From Mycobacterium sp. 852002-50816_SCH5313054-b (GTDB lineage Bacteria; Actinomycetota; Actinomycetes; Mycobacteriales; Mycobacteriaceae): 49,805 nt of DNA. Shown here one piece after another: positions 15,943 through 29,388 of the stretch (positions within the stretch are counted from its first letter, which is position 1; every line of letters begins with the position of its first letter). Both the position numbers and the translations under genes were made by a program. The DNA lies in NCBI RefSeq assembly GCF_001667185.1, contig NZ_LZIC01000020.1, positions 1 through 49,805 on the forward strand, in the 5' to 3' direction. The notes beneath the pieces were generated by a model. It saw only the letters and a list, made by a program, of their open reading frames with translations, was not told the DNA's origin and did no database searches.

Positions 15943-17630
15943 GCCCGTCCCAGGAGCGCGGCACCCCGAAGCCGGGGCAGGACTTGCGGCTGCCCGGCTC
16001 GGTCGCCGAGATCATGGCCAGCCCACCGGGGCCGAAGATCGGCGCGTTCTTCGACCTGGACGGCACCCTGGTCGCCGGCTTCACCGCCGTCATCCTGACC
16101 CAGGAGCGCCTCCTGCGCCGCGACATGGGGGTGGGGGAGCTGCTCAGCATGGTGCAGGCCGGCCTGAGCCACACCCTGGGCCGCATCGAATTCGAAGACC
16201 TCATCGGCAAGGCCGCCGCCGCGCTGACCGCCCGCCTGCTCGACGACCTGGAGGAGATCGGCGAACGGCTGTTCGTGCAACGGATCGAGTCGCGGATCTA
16301 TCCCGAAATGCGCGAGCTGGTGCGGGCCCACGTGGCCCGCGGCCACACCGTGGTGCTCAGCTCGTCGGCGCTGACCATCCAGGTCAACCCGGTGGCGCGC
16401 TTCCTCGGCATCTCCAACATGCTCACCAACAAGTTCGAGACCAACGAGGACGGGATGCTCACCGGCGGCGTGCAGAAGCCGATCCTGTGGGGGCCGGGCA
16501 AAGCCGCTGCCGTGCAACGCTTTGCGGCCGAGAACGGCATCGACCTCAAGGACAGCTACTTCTACGCCGACGGCGACGAGGACGTCGCCCTGATGTATTT
16601 GGTCGGTAATCCGAGGCCGACCAACCCCGAGGGGAAGATGGCCGCCGTGGCCAAGCGCCGCGGCTGGCCGATCCTGCGGTTCGACAGCCGGGGACGCCTG
16701 GGCCTGCGGCGCCAGATACGAACGCTCGCCGGCTTCGGCTCGATGTTCCCGGTCGCCGCCGGCGCGGTGGGAATCGGCGTGCTGACCCGCAACCGGCGTC
16801 GCGGCGTGAACTTCTTCACCTCGACCTTCTCCCAGCTGTCACTGGCGATCGCCGGGGTGCAGCTCAACGTCATCGGCGAGGAGAACCTCAACGCGCAGCG
16901 CCCGGCGGTGTTTATCTTCAACCACCGCAACCAGGTTGACCCCGTCATCGCGGGCGCGCTGGTGCGCGACAACTGGGTCGCCGTGGGCAAGAAGGAGTTG
17001 CAGAAAGACCCGATCATGGGCACGCTGGGCAAGCTGCTCGACGGCGTGTTCATCGACCGCGACGATCCGGTCGCCGCGGTGGAGACGATGCACACGGTCG
17101 AAGACCGGGCCCGCAAAGGGCTTTCGATCGTGATCGCCCCGGAGGGCACTCGGGTGGATACCACCGAAGTCGGGCCGTTCAAGAAGGGGCCCTTCCGCAT
17201 CGCGATGGCGGTGGGCATCCCGATCGTGCCGATCGTCATCCGCAACGCCGAGATCGTCGCCGCCCGAAACTCCACCGTGATCAACCCCGGCACGGTCGAC
17301 GTCGCGGTGTTCCCCCCGATTTCGGTGCGGGACTGGACGATTGAGACCCTGCCGGAGCGCATCGCCGAGGTGCGTCAGCTGTACCTGGACACGCTGGCCA
17401 ACTGGCCGGTCGACGAGTTGCCCGGGGTCGATCTGCACGCCGAGAAGAAGGCGGCGAAGAAAGCTCCGAAGAAGGCCCCGGAAAAGGCCAAAGCCCCCGC
17501 GAAGAAAGCGCCCGCGAAGAAGGCGGCGAAGAAGGCCGCGCCCAAGGCCAAGCCGGCGAAGGCCAACACGAACGCGTCCAAAGTCGCGCTGAAAGACGGT
17601 GAGGCACAACAGCCTCGAGGGCGGCCGTGA
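15939..17630 (+). CDS. plsC: Bifunctional HAD phosphatase / 1-acylglycerol-3-phosphate acyltransferase PlsC
   Basis: The ATG at 15939 overlaps the upstream stop. The 563-residue protein has an N-terminal HAD phosphatase domain of the SerB type (FFDLDGTL, then SSSAL and [11 protein letters not shown]), followed by a PlsC acyltransferase domain with NHRNQVDP (NHxxxxD) and APEGTR. It would acylate lysophosphatidic acid at the membrane to phosphatidic acid. The HAD substrate is unknown; I recall the same fusion in Rv2483c. The C-terminal 50 residues are almost entirely Lys, Ala and Pro repeats, a basic tail that may bind acidic membrane or nucleic acid. The gene ends in a GTGA overlap with plsB2. 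Confidence 0.92.
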   Translation: MSPSQERGTPKPGQDLRLPGSVAEIMASPPGPKIGAFFDLDGTLVAGFTAVILTQERLLRRDMGVGELLSMVQAGLSHTLGRIEFEDLIGKAAAALTARLLDDLEEIGERLFVQRIESRIYPEMRELVRAHVARGHTVVLSSSALTIQVNPVARFLGISNMLTNKFETNEDGMLTGGVQKPILWGPGKAAAVQRFAAENGIDLKDSYFYADGDEDVALMYLVGNPRPTNPEGKMAAVAKRRGWPILRFDSRGRLGLRRQIRTLAGFGSMFPVAAGAVGIGVLTRNRRRGVNFFTSTFSQLSLAIAGVQLNVIGEENLNAQRPAVFIFNHRNQVDPVIAGALVRDNWVAVGKKELQKDPIMGTLGKLLDGVFIDRDDPVAAVETMHTVEDRARKGLSIVIAPEGTRVDTTEVGPFKKGPFRIAMAVGIPIVPIVIRNAEIVAARNSTVINPGTVDVAVFPPISVRDWTIETLPERIAEVRQLYLDTLANWPVDELPGVDLHAEKKAAKKAPKKAPEKAKAPAKKAPAKKAAKKAAPKAKPAKANTNASKVALKDGEAQQPRGRP

Positions 17631-19978
17631 CCAAACCGGCCGCGGATGTCAGCGCGATCCTCGCCGCCCAAGATTCGCTGATATTGGCGTCCATGACCTC
17701 GCCGGTCGAGAGGGAGCTGGTCATGGGCTGGGTGGGCCAGCAGCGCGCCGGCAACTCCGGGGCCACGTTCGAGGTGTTGGCGCTGCCGCAACCCGAGGCG
17801 GCGCCGACGGCGCTGTCCGAGCTTGCCGAACGGCTCGAATCCGAATCGAACGACGACCGATCGGTCGTGCCGGTGCGCGTGTTCTGGCTGCCGCCGGCCC
17901 AGCGCGGCAGGGTCGCCCAGTTGGCCGGGCTGCTTCCCGGCCAGGATCCCTACCACCCCAACCAGCGTCAGCAACGACGCATCGCGCGCGACGATCCGCA
18001 ACGCGCGCGGGTAGTGGCCGGCGAACCCGCCAAGGTCTCCGAACTCCGTCAGCAGTGGCGCGACACCACCGTCGGTGACCACAAGCACGACTTCGCGCAC
18101 TTCGTCACCCGCCGCGCCATCCTGGCGCTGGAACGCGCCGAATACCGAATCCTTGGACCGCAATACAAGTCGCCGCGGCTGGTCAAACCGGAAATCCTGG
18201 CATCCACGCGGTTTCGCGCGGGCCTGAAAAGGATCCCGGGCGCCACCGTCGAGGAAGCCGCGAAGATGCTCGACGAGCTCGCCACCGGCTGGAGCCGGGT
18301 GTCCGTCGACCTCGTCGGCGTCCTCGGCAGGGCACTGAGCCGAGGGTTCGATCCCGACATCGACTACGACGAGTATCAAATCGCCGCCATGCGCGCCGCG
18401 CTGGAAACCCATCCCGCGGTGTTGCTGTTCTCGCACCGCTCCTACATCGACGGCGCGGTGGTGCCGGTGGCGATGCAGGAGAACCGGCTCCCGCCGGTGC
18501 ACGTGTTCGCCGGCATCAACCTGTCGTTCGGGGTGATGGGGCCGCTCATGCGCCGCTCCGGCGTCATCTTCATCCGCCGCAACATCGGCAGCGACCCGCT
18601 TTACAAGTACGTGCTGCGCGAGTACGTCGGCTACATCGTCGAGAAACGCTTCAACCTGAGCTGGTCCATCGAAGGGACGCGCTCGCGGACCGGAAAGATG
18701 TTGCCGCCCAAGCTCGGTCTGCTGTCCTATGTGGCCGACGCATACCTGGACGGCCGCAGCGAAGACATCCTGCTGCAGCCGGTGTCGATCGGATTCGACC
18801 AGCTGCACGAGACGGCCGAATACGCCGCCTACGCCCGCGGCGGCGAGAAGACACCCGAAGGCGCCGTATGGCTCTACAACTTCATCAGGGCGCAGGGCGA
18901 ACGCAACTACGGCAAGATCTATGTCCGCTTCCCCGAGGCGGTCTCGATGCGGCAGTACCTCGGTCCGCCGCACAGCCCGCTCGCGCAGGATCCGGACGCC
19001 AAACGGCTTGCACTGCACAAGATGTCGTTCGAGGTGGCATGGCGGATCTTGCAGGCGACGCCCGTGACGGCGACGGGTTTGGTGTGCGCGCTGCTGCTGA
19101 CCACCCGCGGCGCGGCGTTGACGCTCGGTCAGCTGCACCACACCTTGCAGGACTCGCTGGACTATCTCGAGCGCAAGCACAACCCGATGTCGACGAGCGC
19201 GTTGCGGCTGCGCACCCGCGACGGGGTGCTCGCCGCCGTCGACACGTTGTCCAACGGGCACCCCATCACCCGGGTCGACGGTGGCCGGGAGCCGGTGTGG
19301 CTCATCGGGCCCAGCGAGCAACACGCCGCGGCGTTCTACCGGAACTCGGTGATCCACGCCTTCTTGGAGACCTCGATCGTCGAACTCGCGCTCGCGTACG
19401 CCAGACGAGCGGAGGGCGATCGCCTCGAGGCCTTCTGGACGCAAGCGATGCGGCTGCGCGATCTGTTGAAGTTCGATTTCTATTTCGCCGACTCGGCGAC
19501 GTTCCGCGACAACATCGCCGAAGAGATGACGTGGCACGACGACTGGGAAGCCCACGTCGCCGCCGGCGGTGACGAGATCGACGCGATGCTGTTCGCCAAG
19601 CGCCCGTTGATGTCGGACGCAATGTTGCGGGTGTTCTTCGAGGCGTACGAGATCGTCGCCGACGTGTTGCGCGACGCGCCGGCCGGCGTCGCCCAAAAGG
19701 AGTTGACGGCCTTGGCGCTGGGGGTGGGCCGGCAACATGTCGCCCAATCCCGCGTCCGCAGCAGCGAATCGGTGTCGACGCTGCTGTTCGCCACCGCGTA
19801 TCAGGTGGTGGTCGACCAGGATCTGATCGAGCCCGCCGACGATCTCGCCGACCGGCGGACCGCCTTCCGGCGGGAAATGCGGGACATCCTGCATGATTCC
19901 GATCACGTCGGGCGGATCGCGCGGACGCAGTTCGTCGCCCGCGAGGCCAAAGCCCGTCTGGACAGCCAGGCTCGGTAG
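17627..19978 (+). CDS. plsB2: Glycerol-3-phosphate acyltransferase PlsB2
   Basis: The 783-residue protein starts at GTG within GTGA, overlapping the plsC stop. It has the length and motifs of Pls[10 protein letters not shown] (HxxxxD, block I), [10 protein letters not shown] (block II), [11 protein letters not shown] (block III) and LQPVSIGFD (block IV). It catalyses the first step of glycerolipid synthesis, acyl transfer to glycerol 3-phosphate at the inner membrane face. With PlsC and the WS/DGAT-type enzyme it forms a three-gene glycerolipid operon. It matches Rv2482c in position. Confidence 0.93.
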   Translation: MTKPAADVSAILAAQDSLILASMTSPVERELVMGWVGQQRAGNSGATFEVLALPQPEAAPTALSELAERLESESNDDRSVVPVRVFWLPPAQRGRVAQLAGLLPGQDPYHPNQRQQRRIARDDPQRARVVAGEPAKVSELRQQWRDTTVGDHKHDFAHFVTRRAILALERAEYRILGPQYKSPRLVKPEILASTRFRAGLKRIPGATVEEAAKMLDELATGWSRVSVDLVGVLGRALSRGFDPDIDYDEYQIAAMRAALETHPAVLLFSHRSYIDGAVVPVAMQENRLPPVHVFAGINLSFGVMGPLMRRSGVIFIRRNIGSDPLYKYVLREYVGYIVEKRFNLSWSIEGTRSRTGKMLPPKLGLLSYVADAYLDGRSEDILLQPVSIGFDQLHETAEYAAYARGGEKTPEGAVWLYNFIRAQGERNYGKIYVRFPEAVSMRQYLGPPHSPLAQDPDAKRLALHKMSFEVAWRILQATPVTATGLVCALLLTTRGAALTLGQLHHTLQDSLDYLERKHNPMSTSALRLRTRDGVLAAVDTLSNGHPITRVDGGREPVWLIGPSEQHAAAFYRNSVIHAFLETSIVELALAYARRAEGDRLEAFWTQAMRLRDLLKFDFYFADSATFRDNIAEEMTWHDDWEAHVAAGGDEIDAMLFAKRPLMSDAMLRVFFEAYEIVADVLRDAPAGVAQKELTALALGVGRQHVAQSRVRSSESVSTLLFATAYQVVVDQDLIEPADDLADRRTAFRREMRDILHDSDHVGRIARTQFVAREAKARLDSQAR

Positions 19979-19993
19979 GCGCGGTGCGCCCCA

Positions 19994-19999
19994 TACGCT
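19994..19999 (+). promoter_or_regulatory. Candidate leaderless -10 box for the copD/ctaG gene
   Basis: TACGCT fits TANNNT and ends six bases before the ATG at 20006. No Shine-Dalgarno sequence precedes that ATG. The gene may therefore have its own leaderless transcript although it follows plsB2 by only 27 bp. Confidence 0.45.
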
Positions 20000-20005
20000 G
20001 GGTGC

Positions 20006-22039
20006 ATGACGGTCGACCAGCCTGTAGCCGTGCGCCGCGCGTTGGTGTGGCCGGTGCTGATCGGCGTCGCCGTGCTGGCGGGCTGCACGGCCGCCGGCAT
20101 CGGCGCGCTGTCGCTGGCGGACGCGCTGTCGGCCACCGGCCTACCCGATCCGGGCCCGGCCACCACGCTGGGGCTGCCCTTCATCCGGGCGGCGGGGGAG
20201 ATCGCCGCGGTCCTGGCCGTCGGGTCGTTTCTTTTCGCCGCGTTCCTGGTGCCGCCGCAGACCAGCGGGGTCCTCGACGCCGACGGGTACCGCGCGCTGC
20301 GCACCGGGACGGTGGCCTTGGGCGCCTGGGCGGTGTGTGCCGCTCTGCTGGTCCCGCTGACCATCTCCGACGTATCCGGTCATCGGCTGGCCGACCTCGA
20401 CCCGGGCACCATCTGGTCGCTGGCCGGCCTGGTCAACACCGCCTCCGCCTGGCGCTGGACCGCGATCGTGGCCGCGGTGGTCACGCTGGCGAGCCTGTCG
20501 GTGCTGCGCTGGTCCTGGACGCCGGCGCTGGTCGCCGCCTCGTTGGTGACGCTGCTTCCGCTCGGGCTGACCGGTCACTCGTCGGCCGGCGGTTCGCACG
20601 ACCTCGCGACCAACAGCCTGCTGATCCACCTCGTCGCCGCCAGCCTGTGGGCGGGTGGTCTGCTCGCCCTGCTCGCACACGCGCTGCGCCGCGGCGACCA
20701 CACCGGGCTGGCGGCACGGCGGTTCTCGATGGTGGCCCTATGGTGCTGGGTCGCGATGGCGCTGAGCGGATCGGTCAACGCCCTGGTGCGCGTGTTGCCG
20801 TCCGACCTGCTGACCACCGAGTACGGGCGGCTGGTGGTCGCCAAGTTCGTCGCGCTGTGCACGCTGGGAGTACTGGGGTGGCGCCAGCGTCGCTCCGCGG
20901 TAGCCGCGTTGCAGGCCGACGCGAGCAGGTCGGGCGCGCGCAGGGCGCTGGTCGGGCTGGCGCTGATCGAGGCCGCGGTATTCGGCCTCACCTTCGGCAT
21001 CGCCGTCGGGCTGGGCCGGACGCCACCGCCGCCGCCTCCAGCCCGGCCGCCCACGATTCCCGAAGCCGAGATCGGCTACGACTTCGACGGCCCGCCCACC
21101 GTGGCGCGCATCCTGTTCGACTGGCGCTTCGACCTGATCTTCGGCACCGCCGCCATCGTCCTCGCCGCGCTGTACGTGGCGGGGGTGGTGCGGCTGCGCC
21201 GCCGCGGCGATCGCTGGCCGCCGGGGCGGACCGTGGCCTGGCTGCTGGGCTGCCTGGCGTTGCTGTTCGTGACCTCGTCGGGCGTCGGGCGGTACATGCC
21301 GGCGATGTTCAGCATGCACATGGTCGCGCACATGGGCCTGTCGATGCTGGTGCCGATTCTGCTGGTACTGGGCGCCCCGGTCACCCTGGCGTTGCGGGCG
21401 CTGCCCGCCACCGGCCGCGCCGATCCGCCCGGCATGCGGGAATGGCTGCTGGCCGCGCTGCACAGCCGCCTGTCGCGGTTCCTGACCAACCCGGTGGTCG
21501 CGACCGTGCTGTTTGTCGCCGGCTTCTACGGGCTGTATTTGTCCAACCTCTTCGACACCACGGTGAGCAGTCACGCCGGGCATCTGGCGATGAACGTGCA
21601 TTTCCTGCTCAGCGGCTACCTGTTCTATTGGGTCGTCATCGGGGTGGACCCGACGCCGCGGCCCATCCCGCCGCTGGCCAAGGTCGGCGTGGTGTTCGCG
21701 TCGCTGCCGCTGCACGCGTTCTTCGGCGTGGTGCTGATGGGCACCCGACAGGTGCTCGGCGGCGACTACTACCGCTCGCTCGGCCTGCCCTGGCACACCG
21801 ACCTGATCGGCGATCAACACTTGGGCGGCGGAATCGCCTGGGCCGCAGGCGAAGTGCCGCTCGTGGTCGTGATGATCGCGCTGCTGGTGCAGTGGGCGCG
21901 CAGCGACAGGCGCACCGCCCGGCGGCTGGACCGGGCGGCCGAACTCGACGACGACGCCGAGCTGACCGCCTACAACGCGATGCTGGCGCAACTGGCGCGC
22001 GGGGAAACGCCGGGGCGTAGCGGGAGTCCGCGAGCGTAA
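20006..22039 (+). CDS. Fused CopD / CtaG-family integral membrane protein
   Basis: A 677-residue membrane protein with about 15 hydrophobic segments. The N-terminal half resembles CopD copper-resistance proteins (SSAGGSHDLATNSLLIHLVAASLW region with conserved His), and the C-terminal half resembles the Caa3-type CtaG family (MPAMFSMHMVAHMGLSM, then HFLLSGYLFYW and LPLHAFFGVVLMG). Members are linked to copper handling and cytochrome oxidase assembly. I recall a similar fusion in M. tuberculosis as Rv0102, elsewhere in the genome. A proline run (RTPPPPPPARPP) joins the two halves. Its stop codon lies inside a long palindrome. Function in copper delivery is inferred from family. Confidence 0.83.
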   Translation: MTVDQPVAVRRALVWPVLIGVAVLAGCTAAGIGALSLADALSATGLPDPGPATTLGLPFIRAAGEIAAVLAVGSFLFAAFLVPPQTSGVLDADGYRALRTGTVALGAWAVCAALLVPLTISDVSGHRLADLDPGTIWSLAGLVNTASAWRWTAIVAAVVTLASLSVLRWSWTPALVAASLVTLLPLGLTGHSSAGGSHDLATNSLLIHLVAASLWAGGLLALLAHALRRGDHTGLAARRFSMVALWCWVAMALSGSVNALVRVLPSDLLTTEYGRLVVAKFVALCTLGVLGWRQRRSAVAALQADASRSGARRALVGLALIEAAVFGLTFGIAVGLGRTPPPPPPARPPTIPEAEIGYDFDGPPTVARILFDWRFDLIFGTAAIVLAALYVAGVVRLRRRGDRWPPGRTVAWLLGCLALLFVTSSGVGRYMPAMFSMHMVAHMGLSMLVPILLVLGAPVTLALRALPATGRADPPGMREWLLAALHSRLSRFLTNPVVATVLFVAGFYGLYLSNLFDTTVSSHAGHLAMNVHFLLSGYLFYWVVIGVDPTPRPIPPLAKVGVVFASLPLHAFFGVVLMGTRQVLGGDYYRSLGLPWHTDLIGDQHLGGGIAWAAGEVPLVVVMIALLVQWARSDRRTARRLDRAAELDDDAELTAYNAMLAQLARGETPGRSGSPRA

Positions 22040-22088
22040 CGCCACTGCGAAATCCCCGGCGAATGTTCGCAGTGCGGTTACGCTCGCG
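22029..22088. terminator. Long palindrome spanning the copD/ctaG stop codon
   Basis: Arms at 22029-22051 and 22066-22088, each 23 bases, pair except for two central mismatched bases; the loop is 14 bases. The left arm contains the TAA stop. No T-run follows. It could end transcription before ssb, protect the mRNA 3' end, or be one copy of a dispersed palindromic repeat. Confidence 0.6.
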
Positions 22089-22242
22089 CGCCGGCACGCC
22101 GAAAGCGCGCCCTTGTGCACAGTCGCGACTCTCTCCACAGGGTCGCCTCGTCGCCAGCGGGATGCCGGTGACCTGTCGGCGCAGCCGGGCTGAATGGCCA
22201 CCAGACACGAGCGCTGACTGCGAATGAAAGGAAATTGAGTCA

Positions 22243-22725
22243 ATGTTTGAAACACCGCTAACGGTCGTCGGCCACATCGTCAACAACCCCGAACGCCGAC
22301 AGGTCGGCACCCAGGAGGTCATCAAGTTTCGCGTCGCCAGCAATTCCCGGCGGCGCACCGCGGACGGCGGCTGGGAGCCGGGCAATTCGCTGTTCATCAA
22401 TGTCAATTGCTGGGGCAGGTTGGTCACCGGCGTGGGCGCCGCGCTGGGCAAGGGTGCACCGGTGATCGTGGTGGGCCACGTCTACACCAGCGAGTACGAA
22501 GACCGTGATGGCAACCGCCGCTCGTCGCTGGAGATGCGTGCGACCTCCGTCGGACCCGATGTGTCCCGCGCGATCGTGCGCATCGAGCGGCCGGGCTATA
22601 CCGGCCCGACCGCCGGGGAGGCCGCCGCGCCCGCGGCGGACGCGACCGACGCCGCTGGTGAGGACGCCGACGCCGGCGACAGCGCCGAGTCCGCCGAAAC
22701 GGGGCCGCTGCCGCTGTCGGCTTAG
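22243..22725 (+). CDS. Single-stranded DNA-binding protein paralogue (SsbB-type)
   Basis: The 160-residue protein begins with an OB-fold typical of bacterial SSB (TPLTVVGHIVNNPERR, FRVASNSRRR, LFINVNCWGRL, APVIVVGHVYTSEYED). Its C-terminus is Ala/Asp/Glu-rich and ends GPLPLSA, without the acidic DDDIPF-type tip of the main SSB. That makes it a paralogue, as I recall for Rv2478c, and not the essential replication SSB. AAAGGAAA lies before the ATG. It is followed within 80 bp by ettA. Confidence 0.87.
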   Translation: MFETPLTVVGHIVNNPERRQVGTQEVIKFRVASNSRRRTADGGWEPGNSLFINVNCWGRLVTGVGAALGKGAPVIVVGHVYTSEYEDRDGNRRSSLEMRATSVGPDVSRAIVRIERPGYTGPTAGEAAAPAADATDAAGEDADAGDSAESAETGPLPLSA

Positions 22726-22805
22726 CTGCGGGATCCCGCCTCCCGCGCGGTGCCTAGGATGGTCCGCGAGAACTCTCTCAAAGACCAGAAAGGCACAACC
22801 GCGGC

Positions 22806-24482
<1,677 letters not shown>

Positions 24483-24491
24483 TGTCAGGGC

Positions 24492-24513
24492 TGCCCCGCT
24501 AAGCAGCGGGGCA
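24492..24513 (+). terminator. Hairpin terminator candidate after ettA
   Basis: Perfect nine-base stem TGCCCCGCT / AGCGGGGCA with loop AAGC, ten bases after the ettA stop. There is no U-tract, as is common for mycobacterial terminators. The next ATG (gdh) is 46 bp downstream, so readthrough may also occur. Confidence 0.65.
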
Positions 24514-24558
24514 ACCGGACGCAGAGCCCCGCGACGATGCGAGTTGGGAGCAATCGGC

Positions 24559-27500
24559 ATGGCGATCGATCCCGGTGCCAAGCAGGACCTCAAGCCGTGG
24601 ACCACGTTCAGCAAGAGTGACGACGTTCCCGACTGGATCGCCAACGCCTACATCGAGAGCTACCGCGGTCCGCGCGGCGACGAAGCGGGCGCCGCGGGAT
24701 CCGTTCACGTCGACCCCGCGGCCCTGGTGACCCCCGCCATGCTGCGCGCACACTATCGGCTCGGCGAGTGCCGCCCGGAACGCGGAAGCTGCGTGTGCGT
24801 CCACCCGGCCGACGATCCCGAGGGATTCGGGCCCGCCCTGCAGGTCGTCACCGCCCACGGCAGCATGCTGCTGGACTCCGTCACGGTGCTGCTGCACCGG
24901 CTCGGCGTCGGCTACGGCGGCATCATGACCCCGGTGTTCGACGTCCACCGCAGCCCGACCGGGGACCTGCTCAGCGTCGAACCCATAGCGCCCGGCACGT
25001 CGCAATTCGACGGCGAGGCCTGGATATACGTTCCGCTGTCGCCGTCGGTCGACGGCAAGGCCCTCGCCGAGGTGGAGCGGCTGCTGCCCAAGGTGCTAAC
25101 GGACGTCGAGCAGGTCGCCACCGACGCCGCGGCCATGATCGCCGCCCTGGGCGATCTGGAAGCGGCGGTCCAGACCAACGCCGACGACCGCTATGCGGCG
25201 CCGGACCGCGAGGACGTCGCGGAGCTGCTGCGCTGGCTGGGCAACGGAAACTTCCTGCTGCTGGGCTACCAGCGCTGCCACGTGCACGACACCGTGATTT
25301 CCCCGGACGGATCACCCGGCCTCGGGGTGCTGCGCACGCGCACCGGGACGCGGCCCCGGCTGACCGACGACGACCACCTGCTGGTCCTGGCGCAGTCCGT
25401 CGTCGGTAGCTACCTGCGCTACGGCGCCTACCCGTACGTGATCGCCGTTCGCGAAAACGGCGACGGGGGAGCCGTCATCGAGCACCGCTTCGTGGGACTC
25501 TTCACCGTCGCGGCCATGAACGCCGACGTCCTGGAAATCCCGATGATTTCGCGTCGGGTCCGCGACGCGCTCACGATGGCCGACAGCGACCCCATCCATC
25601 CGGGCCAGCTGCTGCTCGACGTCATCCAGACCGTTCCACGCTCGGAGCTGTTCACGCTCAGCGCCGATCGGCTGCTGGCGATGGCCGAGGCGGTGGTGGA
25701 TCTTGGAACCCAGCGGCGCGCGTTGCTGTTCCTGCGCGCCGACCGGCTCCAATACTTCGTCTCGTGCCTGGTCTATGTGCCCCGCGACCGCTACACCACC
25801 CCGGTGCGGTTGCAGATCGAGGACATCCTGGTCCGCGAATTCGGCGGCACGCGATTGGAATTCACCGCTCGCGTCAGTGAATCGCCTTGGGCGCTGATGC
25901 ATTTCATGGTCCGGCTGCCCGAATCCGATGCACCGGTTGATGTTTCGGAAGAGACCCGCGTGCGGCTCCAGGGGTTGCTGAGTGAGGCCGCGCGAACCTG
26001 GGGCGACCGCCTGATCGCCGCCACCGCGGCCGGCACGCCCGCGCACGGCGACGCCGAGCACTACGCGATCGCGTTCTCCGAGGTGTACAAGCAGGCCATC
26101 ACACCCGAGGACGCCATCGAGCACATCGCGATCATCAATGAGCTGTCCGATGATTCGGTCAAGTTGGTGTTCTCCGACCGCGGCGAGGACGGCGCCGCCC
26201 AGCTGACCTGGTTCCTCGGCGGGCACACCGCGTCGCTGAGCCAGCTGCTGCCGATGCTGCAGAGCATGGGCGTCGTCGTGCTCGAGGAGCGGCCGTTCAC
26301 CGTCACCCGGCCGGACGGGCTGCCGGTGTGGATCTACCAGTTCAAGATCCAGCCGCACCCGACGATCCCGTTTGCCACGTCGGTGGCCGAACGTAGCTCC
26401 ACCGCAGAACGATTCGCCGACGCGGTCACCGCCATCTGGCAGGGCCGCGTCGAGATCGACCGGTTCAACGAGCTGGTGATGCGGGCGAGGCTGACCTGGC
26501 AGCAGGTCGTGCTCATCCGCGCCTACGCGAAATACCTGCGGCAGGCGGGCTTTCCGTACAGCCAGTCCTACATCGAATCGGTGCTCAACGATCACCCGTC
26601 GACCGTGCGGTCGCTGGTCACGCTGTTCGAGGCGCTGTTCGACCCCAGGGTGTCGGGATCGCCGACCAGTCGCGACGCGCAGGCGGCCGCCGCCGCCGTC
26701 GCCGCGGACATCGATGCGCTGGTGAGCCTGGACACCGACCGCATTCTGCGCGCGTTCGCGTCGCTGGTTCAGGCCACCTTGCGCACCAATTACTTTGTGA
26801 CGCGCGAGGGTTCGGCGCGGGCCCGTAATGTGTTGGCGCTCAAGCTGGATGCGCAGCTGATCGACGAGCTTCCGCTGCCGCGGCCCAAGTACGAGATCTT
26901 CGTGTACTCGCCCCGGGTGGAAGGCGTGCACCTGAGGTTCGGACCGGTGGCGCGCGGGGGGCTGCGATGGTCGGACCGCCGCGACGATTTCCGCACCGAG
27001 ATCCTGGGCCTGGTCAAGGCGCAAGCGGTGAAGAACGCCGTCATCGTGCCGGTCGGCGCCAAGGGGGGCTTCGTCGTCAAGCGGCCGCCGCTGCCCTCCG
27101 GCGAGGCCGCCGCCGACCGCGACGCCAGCCGTTCCGAGGGCGTCGCCTGCTATCAGCTGTTCATCTCGGGGCTCCTCGACGTCACCGACAACGTCGACCA
27201 CGCAACGAAAAAGGTCAGCCCGCCCCCGGAGGTGATACGCCGCGACGGCGACGACGCCTACCTGGTGGTGGCCGCGGACAAGGGCACCGCCACGTTCTCC
27301 GACATCGCCAACGACGTCGCCAAGTCCTACGGGTTCTGGCTGGGCGACGCGTTCGCGTCCGGCGGATCGGTGGGCTACGACCACAAAGCCATGGGCATCA
27401 CCGCCAGGGGCGCCTGGGAGGCCGTCAAGCGCCACTTCCGGGAGATGGGCGTCGACACCCAGACCGAGGACTTCACCGTCGTCGGCGTCGGCGACATGAG

Positions 27501-29388
27501 CGGCGACGTGTTCGGCAACGGCATGCTGCTCAGCGAGCACATCAGGCTGCTCGCCGCCTTCGACCACCGGCACATCTTCCTCGACCCCGACCCCGACGCG
27601 GCGTCGTCGTGGCGCGAGCGCAAGCGGATGTTCGAGCTGCCGCGGTCCAGCTGGGACGACTACGACAAATCGCTGATCAGCGAGGGCGGCGGGGTGTACA
27701 GCCGTGAGCACAAGGCGATTCCGGTCAGCCCGCAGGTCCGCGAGTCCCTCGGCATTAACGGTGACGCCACCGAAATGTCGCCGCCGGACCTGATGAAGGC
27801 GATCCTGCAGGCGCCGGTCGGCCTGCTGTTCAACGGCGGCATCGGCACCTACATCAAGGCCGAATCGGAGTCAGACGCCGACGTCGGCGACCGCGCCAAC
27901 GACCCGGTGCGGGTGAATGCAAACCAGGTGCGCGCCAAGGTGATCGGCGAGGGCGGCAATCTCGGGGTAACCGCGCTCGGGCGCGTCGAGTTCGATCTGT
28001 CCGGCGGACGCATCAACACCGACGCGATGGACAACTCCGCCGGCGTGGATTGTTCCGACCACGAGGTCAACATCAAGATCCTGATCGACTCGCTGGTCAC
28101 CGCGGGCAAGGTCGAGGCCGGGGAGCGTAAGGAGCTGCTGGAGTCGATGACCGACGAGGTCGCGCAGCTGGTGCTCAAGGACAACGAGGACCAGAACGAC
28201 CTGATCGGCACCAGCCGCGCCAACGCGGCCAGCCTGTTGCCGGTGCACGCGATGCAGATCAAGTACCTCGAAGACCGCGGCCTCAACCGGGAATTGGAGG
28301 CGCTGCCGTCGGAAAAGGAGATCCATCGCCGCACCGACGTCGGCATCGGGCTCACCTCTCCCGAGCTGTGCACCCTGATGGCTCACGTCAAGCTCGCGCT
28401 CAAAGAGGACGTGCTCACCACCGAGCTTCCGGAGCAGGACGTCTTCGCGTCCCGGCTGCCGCTGTATTTCCCGAAGCCGCTGCGCCACCGGTTCACCCCG
28501 GAGATCCGGACCCACCAGTTGCGCCGGGAAATCGTCACCACCATGCTGATCAACGATCTGGTCGATGCCGCGGGCATCAGCTACGCGTTCCGGATCAACG
28601 AGGACGTCGGCGTCGGGCCGATCGACGCGGTGCGCACCTACGTCGCCACCGACGCCATCTTCGGGGTGAGCGAGATCTGGCGCAACATCCGCGCGGCGGA
28701 CATACCCGTGGCGCTGTCGGACCGCCTCACGCTGGATACCCGGCGGCTGATCGATCGCGCCGGCCGCTGGCTGCTCAACTACCGTCCGCAGCCGCTGGCC
28801 GTGGGCGCCGAAATCAACCGATTCGCCGCGAAGGTCAAGGAACTCACGCCACGCATGTCGCAGTGGCTGCGCGGGGATGACAAAGCGATCGTCGAAAAGG
28901 AAGCGGCGGAATTCGCGGCGGAGGGCACCCCGGAAGACCTGGCGTACATGGTCGCCGCGGGCCTGTACCGCTTCAGCCTGCTCGACATCATCGACGTCGG
29001 CGACATCACCGAGATCGAGACCGCAGACGTCGCGGACACCTATTTCGCCCTGATGGACCGGCTGGGCACCGACGGCCTGCTGACCGCGGTCTCCGAGTTG
29101 CCCCGGCACGACCGCTGGCAATCGCTGGCACGCTTAGCGATTCGCGACGACATCTACTCCTCGCTGCGGTCGCTGACCTTCGACGTGCTGGCCGTCGGGG
29201 AGCCCGACGAAAGCGGCGAGGAGAAGATCGGTGAGTGGGAACAGATAAGCGCGTCGCGGGTGGAACGGGCGCGTCGCACGCTCAGCGAGATTCAGGAAAG
29301 CGGGGCAAAGGATCTCGCGACGCTATCGGTGGCGGCCCGGCAGATTCGCCGCATGACCCGCACCAGCGGACGGGGATCGTCGAGTTGA
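24559..29388 (+). CDS. gdh: NAD-specific glutamate dehydrogenase, large 180-kDa class
   Basis: A protein of 1609 residues, close to the roughly 1600 usual for the large NAD-GDH class. I chose the ATG at 24559 ([10 protein letters not shown]), eight bases after GGGAG; a TTG five codons upstream is less likely. Landmarks include [14 protein letters not shown] and [22 protein letters not shown] of the glutamate-binding region, then [16 protein letters not shown] and [16 protein letters not shown] of the nucleotide-binding part. It converts glutamate to 2-oxoglutarate and ammonium. Its product feeds the KorAB reaction encoded further right. The stop overlaps the next gene as TTGA. Confidence 0.95.
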   Translation: MAIDPGAKQDLKPWTTFSKSDDVPDWIANAYIESYRGPRGDEAGAAGSVHVDPAALVTPAMLRAHYRLGECRPERGSCVCVHPADDPEGFGPALQVVTAHGSMLLDSVTVLLHRLGVGYGGIMTPVFDVHRSPTGDLLSVEPIAPGTSQFDGEAWIYVPLSPSVDGKALAEVERLLPKVLTDVEQVATDAAAMIAALGDLEAAVQTNADDRYAAPDREDVAELLRWLGNGNFLLLGYQRCHVHDTVISPDGSPGLGVLRTRTGTRPRLTDDDHLLVLAQSVVGSYLRYGAYPYVIAVRENGDGGAVIEHRFVGLFTVAAMNADVLEIPMISRRVRDALTMADSDPIHPGQLLLDVIQTVPRSELFTLSADRLLAMAEAVVDLGTQRRALLFLRADRLQYFVSCLVYVPRDRYTTPVRLQIEDILVREFGGTRLEFTARVSESPWALMHFMVRLPESDAPVDVSEETRVRLQGLLSEAARTWGDRLIAATAAGTPAHGDAEHYAIAFSEVYKQAITPEDAIEHIAIINELSDDSVKLVFSDRGEDGAAQLTWFLGGHTASLSQLLPMLQSMGVVVLEERPFTVTRPDGLPVWIYQFKIQPHPTIPFATSVAERSSTAERFADAVTAIWQGRVEIDRFNELVMRARLTWQQVVLIRAYAKYLRQAGFPYSQSYIESVLNDHPSTVRSLVTLFEALFDPRVSGSPTSRDAQAAAAAVAADIDALVSLDTDRILRAFASLVQATLRTNYFVTREGSARARNVLALKLDAQLIDELPLPRPKYEIFVYSPRVEGVHLRFGPVARGGLRWSDRRDDFRTEILGLVKAQAVKNAVIVPVGAKGGFVVKRPPLPSGEAAADRDASRSEGVACYQLFISGLLDVTDNVDHATKKVSPPPEVIRRDGDDAYLVVAADKGTATFSDIANDVAKSYGFWLGDAFASGGSVGYDHKAMGITARGAWEAVKRHFREMGVDTQTEDFTVVGVGDMSGDVFGNGMLLSEHIRLLAAFDHRHIFLDPDPDAASSWRERKRMFELPRSSWDDYDKSLISEGGGVYSREHKAIPVSPQVRESLGINGDATEMSPPDLMKAILQAPVGLLFNGGIGTYIKAESESDADVGDRANDPVRVNANQVRAKVIGEGGNLGVTALGRVEFDLSGGRINTDAMDNSAGVDCSDHEVNIKILIDSLVTAGKVEAGERKELLESMTDEVAQLVLKDNEDQNDLIGTSRANAASLLPVHAMQIKYLEDRGLNRELEALPSEKEIHRRTDVGIGLTSPELCTLMAHVKLALKEDVLTTELPEQDVFASRLPLYFPKPLRHRFTPEIRTHQLRREIVTTMLINDLVDAAGISYAFRINEDVGVGPIDAVRTYVATDAIFGVSEIWRNIRAADIPVALSDRLTLDTRRLIDRAGRWLLNYRPQPLAVGAEINRFAAKVKELTPRMSQWLRGDDKAIVEKEAAEFAAEGTPEDLAYMVAAGLYRFSLLDIIDVGDITEIETADVADTYFALMDRLGTDGLLTAVSELPRHDRWQSLARLAIRDDIYSSLRSLTFDVLAVGEPDESGEEKIGEWEQISASRVERARRTLSEIQESGAKDLATLSVAARQIRRMTRTSGRGSSS

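Noticed and set aside
19984..22020. 678-codon open frame overlapping the copD/ctaG gene in another frame
   Set aside because: The translation is Arg/Ala/Gly-rich without domain features, whereas the chosen frame has clear membrane segments and conserved His motifs.
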